Positions 50,395 to 59,419 of a stretch of DNA of 64,000 nt are shown here, piece by piece. This DNA comes from Kitasatospora indigofera. GTDB lineage: Bacteria > Actinomycetota > Actinomycetes > Streptomycetales > Streptomycetaceae. Every line of letters begins with the position of its first letter. The first letter of the stretch is position 1. Position numbers and translations under genes: made by a program. The stretch lies in contig NZ_BNBO01000007.1 in the NCBI RefSeq assembly GCF_014655955.1, positions 62,001 to 126,000 on the forward strand. The letters run 5' to 3'. Under the pieces are notes generated by a model, which saw only the letters and a program-made list of their open reading frames with translations, had not been told where the DNA came from and did no database searches.

Positions 50395-51333
50395 GTGGAC
50401 CTGCTCAGCGACGTGGTCGCCCTGATGCGCACCGGCGAGCCCCGTTCGGCCCGGGTCGCCTGGTATTCGCCGTGGGCCCAGCGGTTCCCGGCGGTCAGCG
50501 GTTCGGCCGGCTTCCAGGTGATCCTCCAGGGCGGCTGCTTCCTGCTCCCGCCGACCGGCCCGCCGGTCGCGCTGAGCGCCGGTGACGTCCTGTTCCTGCC
50601 GCACGGGCACGGCTACACGCTCGCGGACGACCCGGGCACCGTGCCGGCCGAGCCCGACTGCGACCCGGCCGCCGAGGCGGAGCTGTTCGCCTCAGCCGCC
50701 GCCGGCGACCTGCGCGGCCCCGCCACCGCGGTGACGCTCTGCGGGGGCTACCGGCTCGACCCCGGACGGGCCCACCCGCTGCTCGCCGGCCTGCCCGAGC
50801 TGGTCCACCTGCCCGCCCGCCCCGGGCACCGGCCGGACCTGCGGGCGGCGGTCGAGCTGCTGGCGGGCGAGGTGGAGCGCCCCCGGCCCGGCGCCGACAC
50901 CGTGGTCACCGCCCTGCTCGACATGCTGCTGCTGCTCGTCCTGCGGGCCTGGTTCGAGGACCGGCCCGCGGACGGTCCGGCCACCGGGTGGGCCGCCGCG
51001 CTGGCGGACCCGGCGGTCGGCGCGGCGCTGCACGCCGTCCACCGCGACCCGGCGCACCCCTGGACGGTCGAGTCCCTCGGCGCCCGCGCGGGACTGTCCC
51101 GGGCGGCCTTCGCCCGGCGCTTCGCCGCACTGGTCGGGCGGCCGCCGCTCGGCTACCTGACCTGGTGGCGGATGACCGTCGCGGCCCGGCTGCTGACCGA
51201 GTCGGACGCGCCGCTCGGCGTGGTGGCCGCCAAGGTCGGCTACGGCTCGGAGTTCGCCTTCGCCAACGCCTTCAAACGCGAACGCGGCATCGCGCCGGGC
51301 GCCTTCCGCCGGCGGACCGCACCGGCCGGCTGA
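50395..51333 (+). CDS. AraC-family regulator with cupin effector domain
   Basis: A 312-residue regulator. The N-terminal cupin_6-type sensor runs to about 190 (FQVILQGGCFLLPP, DVLFLPHGHGYTL). The two AraC helix-turn-helices are in the last 100 residues (WTVESLGARAGLSRAAFARRF and PLGVVAAKVGYGSEFAFANAFKRE). GTG 50395 is the only suitable start and may be leaderless. It faces away from the NmrA/MDR fusion gene and likely activates it in response to a reactive or aromatic compound. Confidence 0.92.
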   Translation: MDLLSDVVALMRTGEPRSARVAWYSPWAQRFPAVSGSAGFQVILQGGCFLLPPTGPPVALSAGDVLFLPHGHGYTLADDPGTVPAEPDCDPAAEAELFASAAAGDLRGPATAVTLCGGYRLDPGRAHPLLAGLPELVHLPARPGHRPDLRAAVELLAGEVERPRPGADTVVTALLDMLLLLVLRAWFEDRPADGPATGWAAALADPAVGAALHAVHRDPAHPWTVESLGARAGLSRAAFARRFAALVGRPPLGYLTWWRMTVAARLLTESDAPLGVVAAKVGYGSEFAFANAFKRERGIAPGAFRRRTAPAG

Positions 51334-51360
51334 GCCCGGCCCGGTGCCGCCGGCCCGGCC

Positions 51361-53790
51361 CTATCCCTCCGCCGGGCCGCCGCGGCCGTCGATCAGCTCG
51401 CCGTAGGCCTGCACCAGGTCGGGCAGCCGCAGGGTGGCCAGGTCCTCCCGGCTCGGCTGGCCGCCGGTGAGGGAGAGCCGCAGGTCGCGGTAGGCGCAGG
51501 ACTTCTCGTACAGGGTGCGGATGAACCGGCCGTTGCCGAGGTCGTCGATCCAGCCCTCGCGGACCACGTGCCCGCAGATGCTGGTGAGCTCCTCGGTGGC
51601 GTCCTCGTCCCAGCCGTCGCCGTCGCGGCCGGCCAGTGCGGCGCCGATCGCGGTGAGTTCGGCGGGCCGGTAGCTGGGGAAGTCCACCCGGGTGGTGAAG
51701 CGGGAGTTGAGGCCCGGGTTGGTGGCGAGCAGCCGGTTCATCCCCTCCGGGTAGCCGGCCAGGATCACGACCAGCCGGTCCCGGTTGTCCTCGGCCCGCT
51801 TCAGCAGCACCTGGAGGGCCTCGTCGCCGTAGGCGTCGCCCTTGCTGTAGCCGGAGTTGGAGAGGCTGTAGGCCTCGTCGATGAAGAGCACCCCGTCGAG
51901 TGCGGAGTCGATCAGCTCGTTCGCCTTCACGGCGGTCTGGCCGAGGAACTCGCCGACCAGGTCGGCCCGCTGGGCCTCCACCAGGTGATTGCCGGAGAGC
52001 AGTCCGAGGGAGTGGAACACCCGGCCGAGGATCCGGGCCACGGTGGTCTTGCCGGTGCCGGAGGGGCCGGAGAAGACGAAGTGACGTTTCGGCGGCTGCA
52101 CCGGCAGGCCCTCGCCGGCCCGCAACCGGGACATCCGCAACTGTGCGGACAGCGCCCGGACCTGGCGCTTCACCGGGTCCAGCCCGACCATCCGCTCCAG
52201 CGCGTCCAGGGCGGCGTCCAGCTCCTGCCGGCTGCCGGAGCGGCCGGGGGAGGCACGATGGGCCGGCACCGCCTGCGAGCCGACGGCGCGGCCGGGGAGG
52301 AACAGGGTGGCCGCCGGACCGGGCTCACCCGGAGCGCCGGAGCCCGAGCCGGTGCCGGTACGGGCACCCGTGCCCTGCGGCGCCGGCCCGTCGAGACCGC
52401 CCGGCCGCTCGAAGCCGCCGCCAGGTCCCTCGAAGCCGCCCGGACCGTCGAACCCGCTCGGCCCCTCGAACGCCGGGCCCTCGAACGCGCCCGCCCCGGG
52501 GCGTGGTTCGGAGCCGGCGCCGCCCTCGGCCCCCGGTCTGGTGCCGCCCGTCGCCTGCGGCCCGGCCGCGTCGCCGGCGCCCTGGCCGGCGCCCGGGGCC
52601 TCCTCGAAGCCCGCCGGCGGGCCGAAGCCCTCGTCCGCCGGGAAGCCGCCCGGCAGGCCGCCCGCGAAGTCGCCCCGGAATCCGGCCGGGAACTCCGCCG
52701 GCAGGTCCGCGGGCGGCTCGCCCGGGTAGTCCGCGGTGAAGGCCGCCCCGGATTCCGTCGGGCGCCCGGCCCCGGGCGCCGCGCCGTACCCCACCGGGAG
52801 GTCCTCCGGGGTCTCGTAGTCCACTCCGTAGCCCGCCGCGGCCCCGAAGCCCTCGCCCGCCCCCAGCTCCTCCGCCGGGTCGTAGGCCTCGTCGGTGCCG
52901 AAACCGGCCACCGGGCCGGCCTCGCGCCCGGCGCCGGTGCCCGCGCCGCCGCCCGCCGACGGCCCGCTGCCGGTGACGCCCTCCAGCAGCGCGTCCACCA
53001 GCCCGTCCTCGGCGGAGATCGCCGTCAGCCGGGCGGCGGTGTCCATGAACGCGGGGTCGGCCCGGTGCACCGCGCGGTACAGCGGCAGGGCGGCGGCGCT
53101 GCGACCGGCGCCCTCGTAGGCCCGGGCCAGCCAGTAGCGCAGCTCCTTGCGCTGCGGCTGTTCGGAGCGGCAGCGGGCCAGCGAGGCCGCCAGCGGGCCC
53201 TGGGCCTGCGCGCACATGTCCAGCCGCACCCGGGCCATCCCGCCGAACAGGCCGGCCTCGATGCCGAGCAGCGGGTCGTCCAGCAGCCGGTCGGTGTCCC
53301 GGATGAGCTGCTCCCAGTCCTTCAACAGGTAGGAGCGGCAGGCGTGCAGGAAGCGCACCGACGGGTCCTCGCCGGGGGGCGGGCACTGGGTCAGGGCGGT
53401 GTCGAGCTCGGTGAGGTGGCGTCCGTCGAGCCAGTGCGAGGCGTGCGCGAGGGCCAGGTCGCGGGCGTCCTCCAGCACGGGCTGGACCCACCAGCCCAGC
53501 CAGTACCAGGAACTGAGCGGCCGTCGGTGCCGGCTGCGCTGCTCGCCGAAGCGCTTGCGGTGCCGGTGCATCGCCAGCAGGGCGCCGGAGGTGTCGCAGC
53601 GCAGGGCGTGCAGCCCGAGCCAGGCGTCGGCCATTCCCGGGTCGAGGCGCACCGCCGCCCGGAACTCCTCCTCCGCGCGCGCGTACGCGCCGGCCGTATA
53701 GGCGTCCATCGCCCGCAGCCAGGCGCGGTCGGCGAGCCTGCCGGGGCCCCCGCCCGCGTTGTTGCCGTCGGAACTCTCCACCGTCGTCAC
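51361..53790 (-). CDS. EccA/CbxX-like AAA+ ATPase
   Basis: An 809-residue protein built like type VII secretion EccA: an N-terminal TPR-like domain (about 20-275, AMDAYTAGAYARAEEEFRAA), a long Gly/Pro-rich low-complexity linker (about 275-510, FEGPGG and similar), and a C-terminal CbxX/CfxQ AAA+ domain with Walker A FSGPSGTGKTTVARILG (about 570-586), Walker B GVLFIDEAYSLS and the arginine-rich sensor part. GTG 53788-53790 is used. No other ESX gene is near, so it may serve a distant secretion locus or act as a chaperone on its own. Confidence 0.85.
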   Translation of the reverse strand: MTTVESSDGNNAGGGPGRLADRAWLRAMDAYTAGAYARAEEEFRAAVRLDPGMADAWLGLHALRCDTSGALLAMHRHRKRFGEQRSRHRRPLSSWYWLGWWVQPVLEDARDLALAHASHWLDGRHLTELDTALTQCPPPGEDPSVRFLHACRSYLLKDWEQLIRDTDRLLDDPLLGIEAGLFGGMARVRLDMCAQAQGPLAASLARCRSEQPQRKELRYWLARAYEGAGRSAAALPLYRAVHRADPAFMDTAARLTAISAEDGLVDALLEGVTGSGPSAGGGAGTGAGREAGPVAGFGTDEAYDPAEELGAGEGFGAAAGYGVDYETPEDLPVGYGAAPGAGRPTESGAAFTADYPGEPPADLPAEFPAGFRGDFAGGLPGGFPADEGFGPPAGFEEAPGAGQGAGDAAGPQATGGTRPGAEGGAGSEPRPGAGAFEGPAFEGPSGFDGPGGFEGPGGGFERPGGLDGPAPQGTGARTGTGSGSGAPGEPGPAATLFLPGRAVGSQAVPAHRASPGRSGSRQELDAALDALERMVGLDPVKRQVRALSAQLRMSRLRAGEGLPVQPPKRHFVFSGPSGTGKTTVARILGRVFHSLGLLSGNHLVEAQRADLVGEFLGQTAVKANELIDSALDGVLFIDEAYSLSNSGYSKGDAYGDEALQVLLKRAEDNRDRLVVILAGYPEGMNRLLATNPGLNSRFTTRVDFPSYRPAELTAIGAALAGRDGDGWDEDATEELTSICGHVVREGWIDDLGNGRFIRTLYEKSCAYRDLRLSLTGGQPSREDLATLRLPDLVQAYGELIDGRGGPAEG

Positions 53791-54076
53791 TCACGCCCCC
53801 CGCGGTGTGCATCGGAGCTCGGCCGGCTGCATGGTTCGCCGGTGGAGAGAGCCCCCGGGGCGCATATGCGCCTGCCAGGAATCGTACCGGCGCGGAGCTG
53901 ATCCGGAAGGGTGCCGCGCCAGGTCAAATCCAAACGGCGCGCGGCTCGTTGGGGTACGGGGGAAGGAGAACGGCATCTCCGGCTCACGGGGGAACAAGCC
54001 GGAGATGCCGTGTCTGTGGTTGCGCGATCAACAATCTCGCAACGAGGGAAAACCTAGTTCCCGGCGACGGCCCAGG
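53791..54076. other. Intergenic region before the EccA-like gene
   Basis: 286 bases. It holds the terminator of the kinase gene (listed separately) and, nearer 53800-53960, the expected EccA-like promoter. No gene is seen. Confidence 0.5.
53970..54011 (-). terminator. 15-bp hairpin after the uridine-kinase-like gene
   Basis: ACGGCATCTCCGGCT (53970-53984) pairs perfectly with AGCCGGAGATGCCGT (53997-54011) around a 12-base loop. In the reverse direction it is followed by TTCTCCTTCC, a pyrimidine tract. Confidence 0.75.
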
Positions 54077-54697
54077 TCAAGGGAGGTCCGGCAGCTCACC
54101 GAGGGTGCCGGAGGCGATCCGTCCGGTTACTCCGTCCACCCGGCTGTCGGCGTACGGACGGCTCGGATCGGCGGCGAAATGCTCCTGCTCGGCCCGCGCC
54201 CAACCGGCCCAGAATCCGGCCAGTTCCGGGCCGTCCCGGAGCTCCCCGCGCCGGCGCGCGGCCGCCGCGTCCAGCTCCATCCAGACCAGCCCGGCCAGCC
54301 AGGGCCGTACCGCCCGCCGGCCGGCGCCCACGCCCTCCACCAGTACCACCGGGGCCACCGGCACCGTCCGGGTCCCCTCGAACCGGCGCGACGTCCAGTC
54401 GTACACCCGGTGCCGGGCCTCCCGGCCGGCGGCCAGCGGCTCCAGCACCTCCGCGCGCAGCCGCTCCGTCCACCCGAACGGCTCGGCGTGCGTCGCCAGG
54501 TCGTCCAGATGGACCACCGGCGCACCACCGAGCGCCGCGGCCAGCCGGCCGGCGAAGGTGGTCTTGCCGGACCCGGCGTGGCCGTCCACCCCGATCAGGC
54601 GGACCGGCCCGCAGGAGGGCGCCGCCGCGGCGATCCCCGCCAGCAGCGCGCTCAGCCCCGAGTCACCCTCCCGACCTGCACCGTCAGTCACGGCCAT
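54077..54697 (-). CDS. Uridine kinase-like P-loop protein
   Basis: A 206-residue nucleoside-kinase-like protein. Walker A in LIGVDGHAGSGKTTFAG (about 33-49), VVHLDDLATHAEPFGW holds the DD substrate motif, and VLVEGVGAGRRAVRPWL matches the uridine kinase VEG segment. ATG 54695-54697 is used; a GTG directly in front is possible. Probably phosphorylates uridine, cytidine or a related small molecule. Confidence 0.85.
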   Translation of the reverse strand: MAVTDGAGREGDSGLSALLAGIAAAAPSCGPVRLIGVDGHAGSGKTTFAGRLAAALGGAPVVHLDDLATHAEPFGWTERLRAEVLEPLAAGREARHRVYDWTSRRFEGTRTVPVAPVVLVEGVGAGRRAVRPWLAGLVWMELDAAAARRRGELRDGPELAGFWAGWARAEQEHFAADPSRPYADSRVDGVTGRIASGTLGELPDLP

Positions 54698-54791
54698 CAC
54701 TGTACGGGCGCCCTCGCGGCCGTGCGGACGGTGATCGGCCGCCGGCCGTGACGGCCGGGCCCGGATCGGGCATACTCACATCGCCAGACAT

Positions 54792-54807
54792 GTGAACGAC
54801 CGTTCAC
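54792..54807. promoter_or_regulatory. Perfect 16-base palindrome before the acyl-CoA dehydrogenase
   Basis: GTGAACG and CGTTCAC flank AC at 54792-54807, about 94 bases upstream of the dehydrogenase. The TGAACG/CGTTCA pattern resembles TetR-family sites of fatty-acid catabolic genes (FadR-like). Confidence 0.65.
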
Positions 54808-54900
54808 CGCGACCCGGTGACGGTCGGGCCGACCTGCCACACCCGTGCCGTGCCCGCCACCTCTGGGCCCGGCGCCCGATCGAGGAGGCGACCAACCGCC

Positions 54901-56064
54901 ATGAGCCCCGCACCCGCGAAACCTGTGGACCGCCAGCTCCCCAGCGACGAGGCCCGAGAGCTCCTGAGCCTCACCCGCGACCTGGTCCAGCGCGAGCTCG
55001 CACCGCGCGCAGCCGGGGACGAGGCGGCCGACCGCTTCCCCCGCGAGGTCTTCCGCACGCTCGGCGAGGCGGGTCTGCTCTCCCTCCCGTACGGTGAGGA
55101 GCACGGCGGCGGCGACCAGCCCTACGAGGTCTACCTGCAGGTCCTGGAGGAGCTCGCGGCCGGCTGGCTGGCCGTCGGCCTCGGCGTCAGCGTCCACACC
55201 CTCTCCTGCCACGCCCTCGCCACCTTCGGCAGCGACGAGCAGCGCGCCGCCTGGCTGCCCGCGATGCTCGGCGGCGACCAGCTCGGCGCCTACTGCCTCT
55301 CCGAGCCGCAGTCCGGCTCCGACGCCGCCGCCCTGCGCACCCGCGCCGAGCTGGACGGCGAGCAGTACGTGATCAGCGGCACCAAGGCGTGGATCACCCA
55401 CGGCGGCCAGGCCGACTTCTACAGCGCCCTGGTGCGCACCGGCGAGGACGGACCGCGCGGCATAAGCTGCCTGCTCGTCCCGGCCGGCAGCGCGGGCCTG
55501 TCCGCGGCGCCGCCGGAGCACAAGATGGGCATGCGCTCCTCGCCGACCGCCCAGGTGCACTTCGACGGCGTGCGGGTCGCCCGCGAGCGGCTGATCGGCA
55601 CCGAGGGCCAGGGCTTCCAGATCGCGCTCTCCGCCCTGGACTCCGGGCGCCTCGGCATCGCCGCCTGCGCGATCGGCGTCGGCCAGGCCGCCCTCGACCT
55701 GGCCGTCGACTACGCCGGCAGCCGCCGCCAGTTCGGCCGTCGGATCGCCGACTTCCAGGGCCTGTCGTTCATGCTGGCCGACATGGCCACCCAGCTGGAG
55801 GCCGGCCGCTCGCTCTACCTCGCCGCCGCCCGCCGCCGCGACGCCGGGCTCTCCTTCTCCAAGGAGGCCGCGATGGCCAAGCTGTTCTGCACCGACGCCG
55901 CGATGCGGGTCACCACCGACGCCGTCCAGGTGCTCGGCGGGTACGGGTACACCCAGGACTTCCCGGCCGAGCGGTACATGCGCGAGGCCAAGGTGCTGCA
56001 GATCGTCGAAGGCACCAACCAGATCCAGCGCCTGGTGATCGGCCGCCACCTCACCGGCAGCTGA
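54901..56064 (+). CDS. Acyl-CoA dehydrogenase
   Basis: A 387-residue flavoenzyme. Both family signatures are present: GAYCLSEPQSGSDAAALRT (about 120-138) and QVLGGYGYTQDFPAERYMRE (about 342-361). The catalytic Glu lies in the segment QIVEGTNQIQRLVIGR. It oxidises an acyl-CoA to the 2-enoyl-CoA and passes electrons to ETF. GAGGAGG precedes ATG 54901. A palindrome in the promoter suggests TetR control. Chain-length preference is unknown. Confidence 0.95.
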   Translation: MSPAPAKPVDRQLPSDEARELLSLTRDLVQRELAPRAAGDEAADRFPREVFRTLGEAGLLSLPYGEEHGGGDQPYEVYLQVLEELAAGWLAVGLGVSVHTLSCHALATFGSDEQRAAWLPAMLGGDQLGAYCLSEPQSGSDAAALRTRAELDGEQYVISGTKAWITHGGQADFYSALVRTGEDGPRGISCLLVPAGSAGLSAAPPEHKMGMRSSPTAQVHFDGVRVARERLIGTEGQGFQIALSALDSGRLGIAACAIGVGQAALDLAVDYAGSRRQFGRRIADFQGLSFMLADMATQLEAGRSLYLAAARRRDAGLSFSKEAAMAKLFCTDAAMRVTTDAVQVLGGYGYTQDFPAERYMREAKVLQIVEGTNQIQRLVIGRHLTGS

Positions 56065-56172
56065 GGCCGGGCGGGTCGACGGTACGTCGGGTGTGAGGCC
56101 GTCCGGTCCGGCGGCCGCCCCGTCTCGACGGTGGGGCGCCGGACCGTACGGGTCCGCCACGGGGCCGCCGGG

Positions 56173-56703
56173 TCAGCGGCGGGCGAGCTGCGCCGCCGGG
56201 CGGCGGCCGGCCTGCACGGGGCGGCCCGCCACCGGGCGGGAGGCCGTGCGCTGGGCCGGCACCGCGTCGGGGGCGGCGGGCGCCACCGGCTGCGCGCCGG
56301 CGGCCTTCACCGGGCTGTGCGCCACGGCGTGCGAGAAGGGCTGGGTGCGCCAGTCCAGGGCGGCGGGCAGGGCCAGCAGCCCCTCCAGGCCGGGCGCGAC
56401 GGTGTCCTCCGGAGCGTCGATCTCCGCCAGGTCGTCCGCGGGCACGCCCGAACCGGGGCACAGCGCGGGGGAGAAGGGGTGCCAGGCGGTCGGCAGGACC
56501 GCGTGCTGCGGGAGCCGCTCCTCGTCGCCCAGCAGGGCGATCGGGCGGTCGCACTCGGGGCAGTGCACCCGGATGATCTCCCAGGTGTCGGCCTCGCCGG
56601 GGTCCGTCCCCGGGGTCGGGCCGTACGAGACCGCGAAGGTGTCGCGGTCGTTCGTATCGTGGGTGTCGTCCGCGCTCAGCGAGCGCTCGTCAACGGCAGA
56701 CAT
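56173..56703 (-). CDS. Hypothetical protein with zinc-ribbon-like cysteines
   Basis: A 176-residue protein. A polar N-terminus (residues 1-45) is followed by VHCPECDRPIALLGDEE and a later LCPGSGV, giving a CxxC plus Cys pattern that could bind zinc or only mimic a ribbon. The C-terminal 60 residues are Ala/Pro/Arg-rich. GAGGGGATCACC precedes the ATG. I do not recognise a function. Confidence 0.65.
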   Translation of the reverse strand: MSAVDERSLSADDTHDTNDRDTFAVSYGPTPGTDPGEADTWEIIRVHCPECDRPIALLGDEERLPQHAVLPTAWHPFSPALCPGSGVPADDLAEIDAPEDTVAPGLEGLLALPAALDWRTQPFSHAVAHSPVKAAGAQPVAPAAPDAVPAQRTASRPVAGRPVQAGRRPAAQLARR

Positions 56704-57175
56704 GGTGATCCCCCTCGGATCGGGCCGGCCTGGTCGGCCAGGGCCACAACCAGCACTTCCCGGTGACGGGGGCTCATAATCCTGCGGTGGGTGGCACGGT
56801 GATGCATGGAGTGTGTCGTTCGCCACATTCGTCCGGCACATGACAGGCCCCATATGCGGCGGCTCGCCGCCGGAGCGCTTTAGGCCCGGTGCCGACGGTC
56901 GTCGCTCCGTCGCTCGCCCTCCTTGCCCGCCGGCGGGCAGGAGGGGCCCACCCTTTCGGCACCGGCGCGCTCCTTCGGCTCGCAGCCTGGGAGGTGGGGG
57001 GTGGAGGTGGGGTGGGGGGTCAGAACGTGCTGGTGCGGCCCGCGCGGGCGGTGGTGACTCGTGGTCGGGCAGGGCCCCGGGGGAGGGGGCGCGGGTGGGT
57101 GTCCGTGGACGCCGGCGGGGTGGATTCGGCGGCCGTGTCGGCGGGAGGGTCCGCGGGGCAGTAGGTTTGCGCCTT
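56704..57175. other. Divergent control region with a G-rich tract
   Basis: 472 bases between the divergent hypothetical and Lrp genes. From 56989 to 57019 the plus strand is almost pure G with single T/A breaks (four or more runs of three or more G). TAGGTT (57162-57167), eight bases before the Lrp GTG, is a -10 candidate for a leaderless transcript. No gene is seen. Confidence 0.55.
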
Positions 57176-57616
57176 GTGGAGGATCTCGACCAGCGCATCG
57201 TTCAGCTGCTCCTTGAGGACGGCCGGATGAGCTACACGGACCTGGGCAAGGCCACCGGCCTGTCCACCTCGGCGGTGCACCAACGGGTGCGTCGCCTGGA
57301 GCAGCGCGGGGTGATCCGCGGGTACACCGCGATCATCGACCCCGACGCCGTCGACCTCGCGCTGACCGCGTTCATCTCGGTCAAACCGTTCGACCCGAGC
57401 GCCCCGGACGACACGCCGGACCGCCTGGCCGGGCTGCCCGAGATCGAGGCCTGCCACAGCGTGGCGGGCGACGAGAACTACATCCTCAAGGTGCGCGTGG
57501 GCGCTCCCGGCGACCTGGAGGACCTGCTCGCCCGGATCCGCAGCGCGGCGGGCGTCTCGACCCGGACCACCGTCGTCCTCTCCACCCCGTACGAAGCGCG
57601 CCCCCCGAAGCTCTGA
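57176..57616 (+). CDS. Lrp/AsnC-family regulator
   Basis: A 146-residue regulator. The N-terminal HTH reads MSYTDLGKATGLSTSAVHQRV (about residues 18-38 by position), and the C-terminal RAM domain carries IEACHSVAGDENYILKVRV, typical for amino-acid-sensing members. GTG 57176 is used; with TAGGTT close upstream and no ribosome site the mRNA may be leaderless. Target genes are probably its own and an amino-acid pathway elsewhere. The amidohydrolase follows after 52 bases. Confidence 0.9.
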   Translation: MEDLDQRIVQLLLEDGRMSYTDLGKATGLSTSAVHQRVRRLEQRGVIRGYTAIIDPDAVDLALTAFISVKPFDPSAPDDTPDRLAGLPEIEACHSVAGDENYILKVRVGAPGDLEDLLARIRSAAGVSTRTTVVLSTPYEARPPKL

Positions 57617-57668
57617 GACGCGCCCCCCGGGGCGTCCGCCCGGACGGTGCGGGTGCAGACTTGGGCCC

Positions 57669-59288
57669 ATGACCGAACGCACCTCCCGGACCGTGCTGCT
57701 GCGCGGCGGATCCGTCTACAGCCCCGCCGACCGGTTCGCCACCGCGATGCTCGTCGAGGGCGAGCACGTCGCCTGGGTCGGCAGCGACGGTGCCGCCGAG
57801 GCCTACGCGGACGTCGCGGACGAGATCGTCGAGCTGGACGGTGCGCTGGTCACCCCCGCCTTCGTGGACGCCCACGTGCACGCCACCTCGGCCGGCCTGG
57901 CCCTCACCGGCCTGGACCTGACCGGCTGCCCCTCGCTGGGGGAGGCGCTGGAGCGGATCGCCGGCTTCGCCTCCGCCGCCGCCCGCCAGGGGGGCGGGAC
58001 GGCGGGCGTGCTGATCGGCCACGGCTGGGACGAGACCCGCTGGGCCGAGGGCCGTCCGCCCACCCAGGCCGAGCTGGACGAGGCTGCCGGCGGCGCCGCC
58101 CTCTACCTCTCCCGGACCGACGTCCACTCCGCGCTCGCCTCGACGGCGCTGCGCGCGCTCACCCCCGGCCTGGAGGCCCTGCCGGGCCACAGCGCGGACG
58201 GTCCGCTGACCCGGGAGGCCCACCACGCGGTGCGCCGGGCCGCCCTCGCCCACCTGACCCCGGAGCAGCGCCGGGCCGCCCAGCGCGCCACCCTGGCCCG
58301 GGCCGCCGCGCTCGGCATCGGCTCGCTGCACGAGTGCGCGGGCCCCGACATCTCCTCCGAGCAGGACCTCACCGACCTGCTCGCGCTCGCCGCCGAGGGG
58401 GACACCCCCGAGGTCTTCGGCTACTGGGGCGAGCTGGGCGGCGTGGAGGCGGCCCGCCGGCTGGGCGCCGTCGGCGCCGGCGGCGACCTCTTCGTGGACG
58501 GCGCGCTCGGCTCGCACACCGCCTGCCTGCACACGCCCTACCAGGACGTGCCGCACACCGGCACCGCCTACCTGACCGCCGAGCAGGTCGCCGACCACGT
58601 CGCCGCCTGCACCGAGGCCGGCCTGCAGGCGGGCTTCCACGCCATCGGCGACGCCGCGCTGACCGCCGTGCTGGACGGTGTCCGGGCCGCCGCCGACCGG
58701 GTCGGCCCGGCCCGGGTGAAGGCGCTGCGCCACCGGGTCGAGCACGCCGAGGCGCTGGACGACAAGGCGGTCGCCGCCTTCGTCGAGCTGGGCCTGGTCG
58801 CCTCCGTCCAGCCCGCCTTCGACGCCGCCTGGGGCGGTCCCGAGGGCATGTACGCCCAGCGGCTCGGCGCCGAGCGGGCGGCCGGGCTGAACCCCTTCGC
58901 CGCGCTGCTGCGGGCCGGCGTCCCGCTGGCCTTCGGTTCGGACGCCCCGGTCACGGCCCTCGACCCCTGGGGCACCGTGCGCGCCGCCGCCTTCCACCGC
59001 ACGCCGGAGCACCGGATCTCGGTCCGGGCCGCGTTCACCGCCCACACCCGTGGCGGCTGGCGCGCGCTGGGCCGCGACCAGGACGGCGTGCTGGTGCCCG
59101 GCGCGGTCGCCAGCTACGCGGTGTGGTCCGCCGGCGAGCTGGTCGTGCAGACCCCCGACTCCCGGGTCGCGGGCTGGTCCACCGACCCCCGGTCCGGCAC
59201 CCCCGGCCTGCCCGACCTGACCCCCGGCGCGCCGCTGCCGGTCTGCCGGCGCACCGTCGTCCGGGGCCGGACCGTCCACCAGGCCTGA
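57669..59288 (+). CDS. Amidohydrolase family 3 (YtcJ-like)
   Basis: A 539-residue metal-dependent hydrolase. The HxH metal pair is in FVDAHVHATSAG (His69 and His71), with later ligands in LQAGFHAIGDAAL, LRHRVEHAEALD and the Asp of LAFGSDAPVTALDPWG. Lys/Asp positions agree with the amidohydrolase 3 group, which hydrolyses N-acyl amino acids, formamides or related amides. No secretion signal. It may be co-transcribed with the Lrp gene. Confidence 0.9.
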   Translation: MTERTSRTVLLRGGSVYSPADRFATAMLVEGEHVAWVGSDGAAEAYADVADEIVELDGALVTPAFVDAHVHATSAGLALTGLDLTGCPSLGEALERIAGFASAAARQGGGTAGVLIGHGWDETRWAEGRPPTQAELDEAAGGAALYLSRTDVHSALASTALRALTPGLEALPGHSADGPLTREAHHAVRRAALAHLTPEQRRAAQRATLARAAALGIGSLHECAGPDISSEQDLTDLLALAAEGDTPEVFGYWGELGGVEAARRLGAVGAGGDLFVDGALGSHTACLHTPYQDVPHTGTAYLTAEQVADHVAACTEAGLQAGFHAIGDAALTAVLDGVRAAADRVGPARVKALRHRVEHAEALDDKAVAAFVELGLVASVQPAFDAAWGGPEGMYAQRLGAERAAGLNPFAALLRAGVPLAFGSDAPVTALDPWGTVRAAAFHRTPEHRISVRAAFTAHTRGGWRALGRDQDGVLVPGAVASYAVWSAGELVVQTPDSRVAGWSTDPRSGTPGLPDLTPGAPLPVCRRTVVRGRTVHQA

Positions 59289-59419
59289 GTCGCGGCGCAC
59301 CGCCGCGCCCCGGGGCCGGACACCGGCGGCCCGGGGCGCGGCCACCCCGTTATCCGTACACCTCCGGATCCGGGGTACCGTCTTCGCACGGCGTCCGGTC
59401 GACGGACGGCGAAGGACGC

